NCBI RefSeq assembly: GCF_025165795.1 | Contig: NZ_JAJAGO010000024.1 | Location: 1-42,969, forward strand | Direction of reading: 5' to 3' | Length of the DNA stretch: 42,969 bases | DNA from: Streptomyces gossypii | Lineage (GTDB): Bacteria > Actinomycetota > Actinomycetes > Streptomycetales > Streptomycetaceae | Part shown: piece by piece, positions 1 to 7,150 of the stretch | Layout: each line of letters opens with the position of its first letter | How positions within the stretch are numbered: the stretch's first letter is position 1 | Notes under the pieces: generated by a model | What the model was told of the DNA's origin: nothing | Seen by the model: only the letters and a program-made list of their open reading frames with translations | Database searches by the model: none | Position numbers and translations under genes: made by a program

Positions 1-178
1 TCTGGGTGTGGCCTCGGGTAATGGCAAGGGTCAGATCTTCGTGAAGGGTGAGGTGATCAAGACGGTGCCGGAGTCGAAGATCGTGGAGACCCTGATCGAG
101 GAGGCCATGAAGATCGCCGAACAGATGACGGCCGACGGGGTCGAGTCGGGCGAACCGCAGGTGTCCACGGTCTCCTGA
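1..178 (+). CDS. C-terminal end of an unidentified protein (partial)
   Basis: The reading frame runs from base 2 to a TGA at 176-178 and gives 58 residues of a C-terminus. The visible part has a Gly/Lys-rich turn (GNGKGQIFVKGEVIK), then a long amphipathic helix (VETLIEEAMKIAEQM) and a polar tail. This pattern of strand, turn and helix is not enough for me to name a family. Codon use here has more GGT and AAT than the downstream genes. It lies 76 bp upstream of the hydrolase on the same strand and is probably part of the same operon. That it is coding is fairly secure from third-position GC; the function is unknown. Confidence 0.6.
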   Translation, partial: LGVASGNGKGQIFVKGEVIKTVPESKIVETLIEEAMKIAEQMTADGVESGEPQVSTVS

Positions 179-207
179 CCGCCCCCTGGCAGGCCGCTGA
201 CCGCGCG

Positions 208-237
208 CGCCAGCCGTATCGGCGCCAGCCGTATCGG
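208..237. repeat. Perfect 15-bp tandem duplication
   Basis: The unit CGCCAGCCGTATCGG occurs twice head to tail (208-222 and 223-237). The second copy runs directly into the GGAGGA ribosome-binding site (236-241) of the hydrolase gene. It looks like a recent slippage duplication in the leader. Nothing shows that it is functional. Confidence 0.9.
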
Positions 238-254
238 AGGAAGTACTCATCGCC

Positions 255-1211
255 ATGACCGCCGTAAGCCTGGAAGTCACCCCGCCCCATGCCCCCGGGA
301 CCATCTGGCGTCTCTCCGCCGATCTGTACCTCCCGCCGGGGGAACCGCCCCGCACCGTGCAGCTCCTGCTGCCCGGCCTCACCTACGACCGGCGCTACTG
401 GACCGCCCCCGGTACGGCCGGCTACGTCCGCCACGCGGTCGCGGAAGGTTACGCGGTGCTGGCCCTGGACCGTCCCGGCACCGGGGCGAGCGAGCACCCC
501 CCGGCCGACGAGTGCTCCGTGGAGGCGAACGTCGAAGCGGTGCACCAGGTGATCCGTACGCTGCGCACCGGCACCGCCGAGATCCCCGCCTTCTCGTACG
601 TGGTGGCCGTCGGGCACTCGCTCGGCTCGGGCATAGCCCTCCTCGACGCCGCCCGCCACCACGACCTGGACGCGCTCGTCCTCACCTCGCTGGTGCACGC
701 CTTCGGCCCGCTCTATCCGGAGGCGGCACCGGCGCTGCACCCGGCGTCCGGCGATCCGGTGCTCGGCCCCACGGCCTTCCCGGAGAACTACCTGACCACC
801 AAACCCGGGCTGCGCAGCCGCCTCTACGAGCACGAGGGCGGTGTCGACCCCGAACTGTCCGCGTACCACGAGGAGACCAAGTCGACTGTGCCGCTGGGCG
901 AGGGCCTCACCATGGACGCCATCTACCAGCCGGGCCCGGCCGCCGAGGTGGACGTGCCCGTCTTACTGGTGGCGGGCCAGTACGACCGCCTCTTCGGCGG
1001 GGGTGACCTCTCCACCGAACAGGCCGGGGAAGTCGTCGCCTACGAGGGCAAGTTCTACACCGCGGTGCCCGGCCTTGAGGCATACGTGCTGCCGGACGCC
1101 GCGCACTCGCTCAACGTGCACCGCACCGCCCCCCGTTGGTATGCGGCGGCGCACGAGTGGCTCGCCCGACGGCTGCCGCAGGCCGCTCCCCGTCGCGCCG
1201 TCGGCAACTGA
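255..1211 (+). CDS. Alpha/beta hydrolase (TTA-containing)
   Basis: The protein is 318 residues, a usual length for a single-domain alpha/beta hydrolase, with no signal peptide, so it is probably cytoplasmic. The nucleophile elbow is GHSLGSG with Ser122. The likely acid is Asp244 (GQYDRL) and the likely base is His284 (DAAHSLNVH), so the triad is complete. The start ATG follows GGAGGA with a slightly long 13-nt gap. It is followed after 17 bp by the FAD monooxygenase, implying an operon with the monooxygenase and methyltransferase; an esterase, lactonase or C-C hydrolase role in tailoring a small molecule is inferred. Leucine 237 is encoded by TTA (963-965), so translation should depend on the bldA tRNA in Streptomyces. 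The substrate cannot be told. Confidence 0.85.
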   Translation: MTAVSLEVTPPHAPGTIWRLSADLYLPPGEPPRTVQLLLPGLTYDRRYWTAPGTAGYVRHAVAEGYAVLALDRPGTGASEHPPADECSVEANVEAVHQVIRTLRTGTAEIPAFSYVVAVGHSLGSGIALLDAARHHDLDALVLTSLVHAFGPLYPEAAPALHPASGDPVLGPTAFPENYLTTKPGLRSRLYEHEGGVDPELSAYHEETKSTVPLGEGLTMDAIYQPGPAAEVDVPVLLVAGQYDRLFGGGDLSTEQAGEVVAYEGKFYTAVPGLEAYVLPDAAHSLNVHRTAPRWYAAAHEWLARRLPQAAPRRAVGN

Positions 1212-1228
1212 GAGAAAGAGACCGGACG

Positions 1229-2638
1229 ATGAGCCACGCCGTGGTACTCGGAGGCAGTCTCGCCGGACTCTGCGCGACCGCCGCGCTGGCCCCGCACTTC
1301 GACCGCGTGACGCTGGTGGAGCGGGACGGCTACCCGGACGAGCCCCTCTGGCGGCGCGGCGTGCCGCAGTCGCGGCACACCCACAACCTGATGGCAGCCG
1401 GGCATCGTGCCCTGGACCGGCTGTTCCCCGGTGTACTGCGGGAGTTGCGGGCGCTCGGCATGGTGCAGGTGCGGATGCCCCAGGACATGCGGCTGCTGAT
1501 GGCCGGCGGCTGGGTCGACCGCTTCCCGGGCAACCATGTGGTGCTCTCCGGCTCGCGCGACGTCCTCGACTGGGCGGTGCGGCGCGAGTTGCTCAAGCTG
1601 CCCGGCGTCGAGGTCCGCCAGCAGACGGAGGCGGTCGGCCTCCTGGAGTCGCGCGGCGGTACGGCCGTAGGGGGCGTGCTGCTGAAGGACCGCGACGGCT
1701 CGGCCTGGGCAGGGTGGGGCGAACCGTACGAGTGGGAGGCGGACTTCGTCGTCGATGCCACCGGTCGCGGCTCCCAGGCGCCCGACTGGCTGCGCAGCCT
1801 GGGCCGCGACGCACCGGCGGAGTCCGTTGTCGACGCCCGTTGCGCCTATGCCACCTGCGTGCTCGCCCCGCCTCCCGGCCACACGGCCGACTGGAAGTGC
1901 CTCCTGATCCAGGCCACACCCGAGGTGCCGCGCTCCGGGATCATCAACCCGATCGAGAACGGGCGCTGGATGGTCTCCGTCTCCGGCATGGGCGGTGAAC
2001 GCCCGGCGCTGACCCACCGTGCCTTCCTCGACTTCGCCAAGGGCCTGCGCAGCACCGAGCTGTACGAGGCCGTGCGGGACGCCGAACCGCTCGGGGAGGT
2101 GTACGGATCGGGGCGTACCGAGAACCGGCGCCGCCACTTTGAGCGTGTCAAGGACTGGCCCGACGGGTTCCTGGTCATCGGTGACGCCGCGGGCGCGTTC
2201 AACCCCGCCTACGGACAGGGCATCTCGGTCGCGGCGCTCGGCGCGCTCGAACTGCGCCAGGCGCTCGGCCGAGCGCGCGTACGGGACACCGGACGGCTGC
2301 CCGAGGGCTTCGCCCAAGCCATGCGCAAGCGGATCGCCCACTGGGTGAACGCCGCCTGGATGCTCTCCGGCAACGCGGACATGGCGTACGAGGGTGCCAC
2401 CGAGGGACCGCTGCCGCTGCCCGCCCGGCTCGGGATGCGCTACACGAGCCGGCTGCTGGACGTGGCCACCCACGACCCGTTGGTGGCCAACGCGCTGTTC
2501 GACATGACCCATCTGATGGCGCCGCCACAGGCCGTGCTGCGGCCCAGGGTGCTCAACGCCGTGCTGCGCGGCCCCCGGCAGCCCGCCTCCGGCACCTCCT
2601 CCCACGGCAACTCCTCCCACGGAAGGGAGTACGCATGA
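1229..2638 (+). CDS. FAD-dependent monooxygenase/epoxidase-like oxidoreductase
   Basis: This is a 469-residue flavoprotein. The N-terminal Rossmann fold reads VVLGGSLAGLCAT (residues 5-17), a variant dinucleotide-binding loop. The PQSRHTHNLMAAGHRALDRL segment is characteristic of the LasC/MonCI epoxidase-like group of FAD monooxygenases and relatives. The second FAD motif is FLVIGDAAGAFNPAYGQGI near residue 314. I place the start at ATG 1229, 17 bp after the hydrolase stop, because it begins directly with the FAD fold; an upstream in-frame GTG at 1136 would lie inside the hydrolase. The stop overlaps the methyltransferase start as ATGA, so translation is coupled. The C-terminus repeats SSHGNSSHG, encoded by a short direct repeat. 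It probably hydroxylates or epoxidises a polyene, terpenoid or polyketide; the substrate is unknown. Confidence 0.85.
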   Translation: MSHAVVLGGSLAGLCATAALAPHFDRVTLVERDGYPDEPLWRRGVPQSRHTHNLMAAGHRALDRLFPGVLRELRALGMVQVRMPQDMRLLMAGGWVDRFPGNHVVLSGSRDVLDWAVRRELLKLPGVEVRQQTEAVGLLESRGGTAVGGVLLKDRDGSAWAGWGEPYEWEADFVVDATGRGSQAPDWLRSLGRDAPAESVVDARCAYATCVLAPPPGHTADWKCLLIQATPEVPRSGIINPIENGRWMVSVSGMGGERPALTHRAFLDFAKGLRSTELYEAVRDAEPLGEVYGSGRTENRRRHFERVKDWPDGFLVIGDAAGAFNPAYGQGISVAALGALELRQALGRARVRDTGRLPEGFAQAMRKRIAHWVNAAWMLSGNADMAYEGATEGPLPLPARLGMRYTSRLLDVATHDPLVANALFDMTHLMAPPQAVLRPRVLNAVLRGPRQPASGTSSHGNSSHGREYA

Positions 2639-3297
2639 CCACGCCCGAGTCCCGGCGGATGGTGGAGGTGTACCGCAAACGCGCAAAGCGCTACGACCTC
2701 ACCTCGAACCGGCTCTACCTCATCGGCCAGCGGACGATGGCGTACAAGCACCTGGCACTCGGACAGCTCGCGCTGCGCCCGGGCGACACCGTCGTCGACG
2801 CCGGGTGCGGCACCGGGCACAACCTGCCGCTGCTGGCCGAGGCGGTCGGACCTGCCGGGCGGGTGATCGGCGTGGACCTCACCGACTCCATGCTGGAGCG
2901 TGCCGAGGAGCGGGTCGGCCGCGCCGGGCTCCGGCAGGTGTCCCTGGTGCAGGCGGACCTGACCTCCTATGAGTATCCGGCCGAGGTCAACGGCATCATC
3001 GCCTGCTTCTCCCTCACCCTCATCAGCGACTACGCCCGCATCATCGAGCGCGGCTACCGTGCGCTCGGGCCGAAGGGGCGCTGGGTGGTGCTGGACTACC
3101 GGCTTCCGGGCTGGTGGCCGGAGCGTCTGATCCCGGCGCTGGCACCGGTGATCGCTCCGTTCGGCGGCGATCTGAGCATGGTCCACCGGCGCCCGTGGGA
3201 GGCCGTCGAGCGAGGGGCCGCACGCCACCGGGTGCTGACCCGATACGGCGGCTGGGTCTATGTCTCCACGGGTGAGGCGGCCGGAGACAGGCCCTGA
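2635..3297 (+). CDS. Class I SAM-dependent methyltransferase (UbiE-like)
   Basis: The 220-residue protein has a Rossmann-type SAM fold. Motif I is VVDAGCGTGHNLPLL (about residues 52-66), followed by the acidic residue of motif II (VIGVDLTDSML) and a motif resembling IACFSLTLI where UbiE/Coq5-type enzymes have their motif IV. The length fits a stand-alone small-molecule O- or C-methyltransferase. It overlaps the upstream monooxygenase by 4 bp (ATGA) and has GGAAGGGA as ribosome-binding site. A hydrolase, monooxygenase and methyltransferase in one operon suggests stepwise modification of one metabolite. No gene follows for 1.15 kb, so this is the promoter-distal gene. Confidence 0.85.
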   Translation: MTTPESRRMVEVYRKRAKRYDLTSNRLYLIGQRTMAYKHLALGQLALRPGDTVVDAGCGTGHNLPLLAEAVGPAGRVIGVDLTDSMLERAEERVGRAGLRQVSLVQADLTSYEYPAEVNGIIACFSLTLISDYARIIERGYRALGPKGRWVVLDYRLPGWWPERLIPALAPVIAPFGGDLSMVHRRPWEAVERGAARHRVLTRYGGWVYVSTGEAAGDRP

Positions 3298-3448
3298 AAC
3301 GCGCAGCGGGAGATCGGTGGGGCGGTTTTTCCTGACTTGTAGCTTTCCGATGCCCGCCTCACCGGCGTCAGCATCTCGACGGCGGCACATTCCCCCCGTG
3401 AAACCGCCAGGACAACCGGAATCCAACCTACCGGTTCTTTACCTTTAC

Positions 3449-3479
3449 TTGACATGCGACGCATCGGCGAGCATACAAT
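3449..3479 (+). promoter_or_regulatory. Strong sigma70/HrdB-like promoter
   Basis: TTGACA (3449-3454) and TACAAT (3474-3479) are separated by 19 bp. These are six of six and five of six matches to the vegetative consensus, which is unusual in such GC-rich DNA. The expected start site is about 3486, only a few bases before the leader ORF at 3491. Confidence 0.65.
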
Positions 3480-3490
3480 CACTTCACACA

Positions 3491-3535
3491 ATGAATGAGC
3501 GACAGTTGACGCACATGGCGGATTCACTGAGCTGA
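3491..3535 (+). CDS. Possible 14-residue leader peptide
   Basis: The frame encodes MNERQLTHMADSLS and starts about 12 nt after the -10 element, so it would be leaderless or nearly so. There is no Shine-Dalgarno sequence and no run of a single amino acid as in classical amino-acid attenuators. A hairpin follows about 48 nt after its stop. The support is position only; it could be chance. Confidence 0.25.
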   Translation: MNERQLTHMADSLS

Positions 3536-3582
3536 GCTAGAGTCTTGTTCTTCGCAAAATCGGGGGAATATCGGCATTTCAC

Positions 3583-3623
3583 TGCCTGAGGGGTTTGACG
3601 GACTTTACCGCCCTTCTCAGGCA
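3583..3623 (+). terminator. Leader hairpin, possible attenuator or terminator
   Basis: The arms TGCCTGAG (3583-3590) and CTCAGGCA (3616-3623) pair perfectly. They enclose a further GGG/CCC pairing (3591-3593 with 3611-3613). No U-tract follows, so either intrinsic termination of the actinomycete type or an RNA structure is possible. Confidence 0.4.
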
Positions 3624-4329
3624 CTGATATCGCTGCATGCTGCAAATCCCCCGCTCGGCGTGGAACGCGAACGGGGGCGCTTTGACGAGCACGGGGGAGC
3701 AGGCCACCAGCTGGGACTGGGAGGCACCGCCACGACTGGGGGTGCGGGCGCGGTACGGCCCTGTGCGGCACGCCCGCCCTGCGCAGCACGGCCCCGCGGC
3801 GACCTGGGGGCCACCCGGAGACCGCCTGTTACGCGCCGGAAAGACCCCCGCCCCAACACCTGCGCAAGACCGGGCGTACGCAGCCCGAAGACCAGGGTGC
3901 CGGGAAACCAAGAACCGGGAAACGCTCCGCCATTCATTACCGGATTTCCACCGCGGCGCATCGGAGCCACTCTCCCGCCGGGTTCGCTTAATTCTGCTCG
4001 AGAAGCGGTGCACTTCACGAACGGGAAGTGAAATGCCGGGCAAGCGGGTCCGGCAAAAGAACCCTCCGATGATTGAACAAGAAACCAAAATCGTCGCCCG
4101 GTGAGAGACGCATGACCCAGCCGCCGCCGTATCCGACGGTCCTTCTGTACCTACCTGGTAACAAATCCGGTCTCGCGGACCGTGCCCGACCGCCCTCCGC
4201 ATATACGTGACGGACACAAACGGAATCATGTGTTCCGGGAACCGCTCCGGCCGTTCGGGCAGTCCTCCAGCTCGCCCCGGCTCTCACCCGGTGCAGGTGC
4301 TCCACGTCCGCTCAAGTCCGACGTCTCCC

Positions 4330-4387
4330 CTTGTCCATGCTTGTCTGTCCTTGTCAGTCTCTATCAGCCTTCCTGCCGACCCTTGTC
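4330..4387 (+). promoter_or_regulatory. Helically phased CTTGTC direct repeats upstream of the LuxR-type regulator
   Basis: CTTGTC occurs at 4330, 4340 and 4350, exactly 10 bp apart, and again at 4382, which is 70 bp before the regulator start. Copies on one face of the helix are the usual layout for tandem-binding activators such as SARPs (known sites are heptamers about 11 bp apart) and response regulators. The binding protein is unknown. Confidence 0.45.
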
Positions 4388-4451
4388 AACTTCGACGTGC
4401 CGCGGCCACCCCTCAGCCGCGGACCTCCATAGCCACGAGATAGGTACGCGA

Positions 4452-7046
4452 ATGTTCCAGAGCCCGCCTGAGCTGAGACATATAGGTACTGACGACGGTC
4501 ACTGCGCCGGGACGCTGCGGCGCTACACACTCACGCCGCTGATCGGCCGCGACACCGAACTGGCGGAGCTGAAGACCACCCTGCTGTCCGGCGAGTCCCG
4601 CCTCCTCACGCTCACCGGCCATCTGGGCGTGGGCAAGAGCCGGCTGGCCGCCGCGCTCTTCGACGAGGTCGTCCCGCACCTCGCCGACGGCGGACACTAC
4701 GTGGAGCTCGAAACGCTCACCGAGCACGCCCAGCACGCCGGTGACAACCCCGCAGCCGACCTCCGCGACACCCTCCGCGCCGCGCTCGACATCGACACCG
4801 ACCTGATCACCGCGCTGCACGACCTCGAATTCCTGCTCGTCCTCGACTGCGGCAGCCTGCCGCCCCACGGCTACCGCACGCTGATCGGCCGCCTGGCCGA
4901 CGCGGCGCCCCGGCTGCGTATCCTCACCGTGGCCACCCAGGTCCTGGGCGTCTACGGAGAGCGCCGGGTCCAGCTCGCCCCGCTCGCCGTGCCGGAACCC
5001 TCCGACACCCTGGAGCTTGCCCAGCTCGCCGAAGTCCCCGCCGTCGCACTCCTCGTGCATCGCTCCCGCGCCGTACGGCCCGGCTTCCGTCTCACCGAGG
5101 AGAACCGCGCCGCCGTCACCGAGCTGTGCGTACGGCTCGACGGGCTGCCGCTCGCCATCGAGCTGGCGGCTCCCCGGCTCAAGGCGTCCTCGCCCGCTGC
5201 CCTCCTGGAGGAGATCGACCGCGCCCCCGAGGTGCTGCGCGGCTCGACGGCCGACACCATGTCGCGGCATGTGAGCATGAGCGACGCGCTGGAGCACGGC
5301 TGGTCCCTGCTCGCCCCCGAACGCCGCCGCCTGCTGATCCGGCTTGCCGCCTTCTCCTCGGCCTTCGACGACGCCGAGGTCAGCGGCGTGTGCGGACTCT
5401 CGCCCCAGGAAGCGCGAGGCGCGCTCGAGGAGCTTGTCGACCACAGCCTGCTGCTCACCCGCGAGCAGGAGGACGGCAGCGTCCGCTTCCACATGCTGCG
5501 CCGCGCCCGCGCGCACGCCCTGGCACAGCTCACCCGCGAAGGCGGACTCACCCCTGCCCAGGCGGCGCACGCCGCCTACTTCCTGCGCCGGGCGAAGGAG
5601 ACCCTGCCGCTCCTCCAGGGCCCGGAGCAGACCTGTGCCGTGCGTTTACTGGACCGCTGGCACCCGGAGATCCTCACCGCACTGGACGTCCTCGTCCAGG
5701 CCGGGGAGGGCGAGGAGGCAGCCGGCCTCGCGTCCGACGCGCTGCCGTACTGGCTCGTCCGCGGCGAGGTCCGGGAGGCCGTGCAGCGGCTCACCGCGGC
5801 CGAGGCCGCCGGGGAGTGCACCCCGAAGACGCGCGCGGTGACCGAGGCGGCACTCGGCACGGCACATCTGCTGGCCGGCGACCTCCGCGAGGCTGAGGAG
5901 CGGCTGCAGAGCGCACTGGCGATGTTCGAATCAATGGAGGACCGTCCCCGGGCCGCGCTGGTCATGACCGCGATGGCCCGGCTGGAGCGGGCGCGAGGCG
6001 ACCTCGGGCGGGCCCGGATCCTGCTGGAGCGCGCCAGGGAAGAACTCCGCACCCTGGACGACGGGCACACCTGCGCACTGGCAGCCGGACTGCTGGCCGA
6101 GGTGTGCCGGGACGACACGGACGGCATCGGTCCCGCCGACACGTCCGGCAAGGCCCGGGACAGGAGCGAGGCCGCGGACGGGAGCACCGGCGAGAGCCAG
6201 GCCGACGGCACGGCCCACAGCAGGAGCGACGGCGACAGCGAAGGCAAGAGCGGCAGCGGCAGCGGCAGCAAGGGCGACGGCAAGGCCGGTCGGAGCGGCA
6301 CCAAGGCCGGCAGCGGGACGCAGCAGGCGATACGGCTGGCCGAGGAGTCCGTGCGGCTCTACGAGGAGACGGGCGACGCCCGCGAGGCGGCGCTCTCCAC
6401 CCTCACCCTGGCGGGCCTGCTGGCGGCCGACGGCGACACCGACCGCGCCGAGGAGCTCTCCTGCCAGGCGCTCCAGGTGCTGCACGACATCGGCGACCTG
6501 CCCGCACTCGTCTCCGCCCTGCGGGTGACCACGGCCGTCTTCGTACGCAGGAACCGGCGCGCGCAGGAGGCGTGGGAGCGGGCGGCCCGGCTGCTGGCCA
6601 CGGCGGACTCCATCGAGAAGCGGACCGGCTGTGCACCGCCGCGCCAGTCGGCGGCGGAGCACCACGCCCTTGCCGCCCGCGCCCGCGAACGGCTCGGCAA
6701 GGCAGCGTTCGAGGAGCAGCAGGCGGCGGGCCGCGCCCTGTCCGTGGGTGAGGCCGTCACCCAGAGCGTGACGCCCTTCGCCCAGCCTCCGGTCAGTCCC
6801 CTGCCGCCCGGCACGGCGGACGTACTGACCCGGCGGGAGACGGAGGTGGCCAACCTGGTCGCGGAGGGGCTGAGCAACCGGCTGGTCGCCAGCAGGCTCG
6901 GCATCGCCGAGTGGACGGCGGTGAACACGCTGCGCAAGGTGATGCGGAAGCTCGACTGCACCTCGCGCGTCGAGGTCGCCAACCACGTGCTGCGCACCAG
7001 GGCGCAGACCGCCCAACGGGACAAGAACCGCTCCGTCGCCGTCTGA
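4452..7046 (+). CDS. Large ATP-binding LuxR-family transcriptional regulator (LAL-type)
   Basis: The protein is 864 residues. A Walker A motif, GHLGVGKSRLA, lies near residues 56-66 and a Walker B-like LLVLDC follows. An NB-ARC/AfsR-like segment (LDGLPLAIELAAPRL) and helical TPR-like repeats come next. The C-terminus (about 792-850) is a LuxR HTH beginning LTRRETEVANLVAEGLSN. Residues about 564-625 are a Gly/Ser/Asp/Lys-rich low-complexity insert splitting the TPR-like part. Leu399 is a TTA codon (5646-5648). ATG 4452 is chosen because the ATPase domain begins soon after it; its ribosome-binding site is weak, so the start is uncertain. Such proteins usually activate secondary-metabolite clusters; the adjacent hydrolase-monooxygenase-methyltransferase operon is the natural candidate target. 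Confidence 0.85.
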   Translation: MFQSPPELRHIGTDDGHCAGTLRRYTLTPLIGRDTELAELKTTLLSGESRLLTLTGHLGVGKSRLAAALFDEVVPHLADGGHYVELETLTEHAQHAGDNPAADLRDTLRAALDIDTDLITALHDLEFLLVLDCGSLPPHGYRTLIGRLADAAPRLRILTVATQVLGVYGERRVQLAPLAVPEPSDTLELAQLAEVPAVALLVHRSRAVRPGFRLTEENRAAVTELCVRLDGLPLAIELAAPRLKASSPAALLEEIDRAPEVLRGSTADTMSRHVSMSDALEHGWSLLAPERRRLLIRLAAFSSAFDDAEVSGVCGLSPQEARGALEELVDHSLLLTREQEDGSVRFHMLRRARAHALAQLTREGGLTPAQAAHAAYFLRRAKETLPLLQGPEQTCAVRLLDRWHPEILTALDVLVQAGEGEEAAGLASDALPYWLVRGEVREAVQRLTAAEAAGECTPKTRAVTEAALGTAHLLAGDLREAEERLQSALAMFESMEDRPRAALVMTAMARLERARGDLGRARILLERAREELRTLDDGHTCALAAGLLAEVCRDDTDGIGPADTSGKARDRSEAADGSTGESQADGTAHSRSDGDSEGKSGSGSGSKGDGKAGRSGTKAGSGTQQAIRLAEESVRLYEETGDAREAALSTLTLAGLLAADGDTDRAEELSCQALQVLHDIGDLPALVSALRVTTAVFVRRNRRAQEAWERAARLLATADSIEKRTGCAPPRQSAAEHHALAARARERLGKAAFEEQQAAGRALSVGEAVTQSVTPFAQPPVSPLPPGTADVLTRRETEVANLVAEGLSNRLVASRLGIAEWTAVNTLRKVMRKLDCTSRVEVANHVLRTRAQTAQRDKNRSVAV

Positions 7047-7058
7047 CGCGCACCGACC

Positions 7059-7102
7059 GCCCGTCCGGGTCCACCCGGCCCCCCCACCGGACCCGGACGG
7101 GC
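7059..7102. terminator. Bidirectional terminator hairpin
   Basis: Perfect 14-bp arms, GCCCGTCCGGGTCC (7059-7072) and its complement (7089-7102), flank a 16-nt loop. The hairpin lies between the convergent regulator (stop 7046) and the aldehyde dehydrogenase (stop 7151). Actinomycete terminators commonly lack a U-tract, as here. Confidence 0.75.
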
Positions 7103-7150
7103 TCTGGGGCGTGTTGCAGAAGTCCCGCCTGTCTCGCGGGGCGACCGGCG

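Larger units (their letters stand above)
3298..4451. other. 1.15-kb intergenic region without a convincing protein gene
   Basis: This long gap separates the methyltransferase from the LuxR-type regulator. Its base composition is visibly less GC-rich than its neighbours, and third-position bias in its open frames is poor. It holds a strong promoter (3449-3479), a 14-codon leader ORF (3491-3535), a hairpin (3583-3623) and phased TTGTC repeats (4330-4387), each listed separately. A 32-codon frame at 4112-4210 after GGTGAGAG is possible but unsupported. The stretch could be a long regulated leader, a small RNA gene or both. Confidence 0.6.

Noticed and set aside
1055..2686. Long minus-strand open frame opposite the monooxygenase gene
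   Set aside because: Antisense frame of a clear FAD enzyme; it has no family similarity and a compositional origin.
3637..4104. 155-codon open frame in the intergenic region
   Set aside because: No ribosome-binding site, no recognisable domain, and codon composition unlike that of neighbouring genes.
4112..4210. 32-codon frame after GGTGAGAG
   Set aside because: Possible but unsupported by any motif or conservation that I can see; mentioned only in the intergenic entry.
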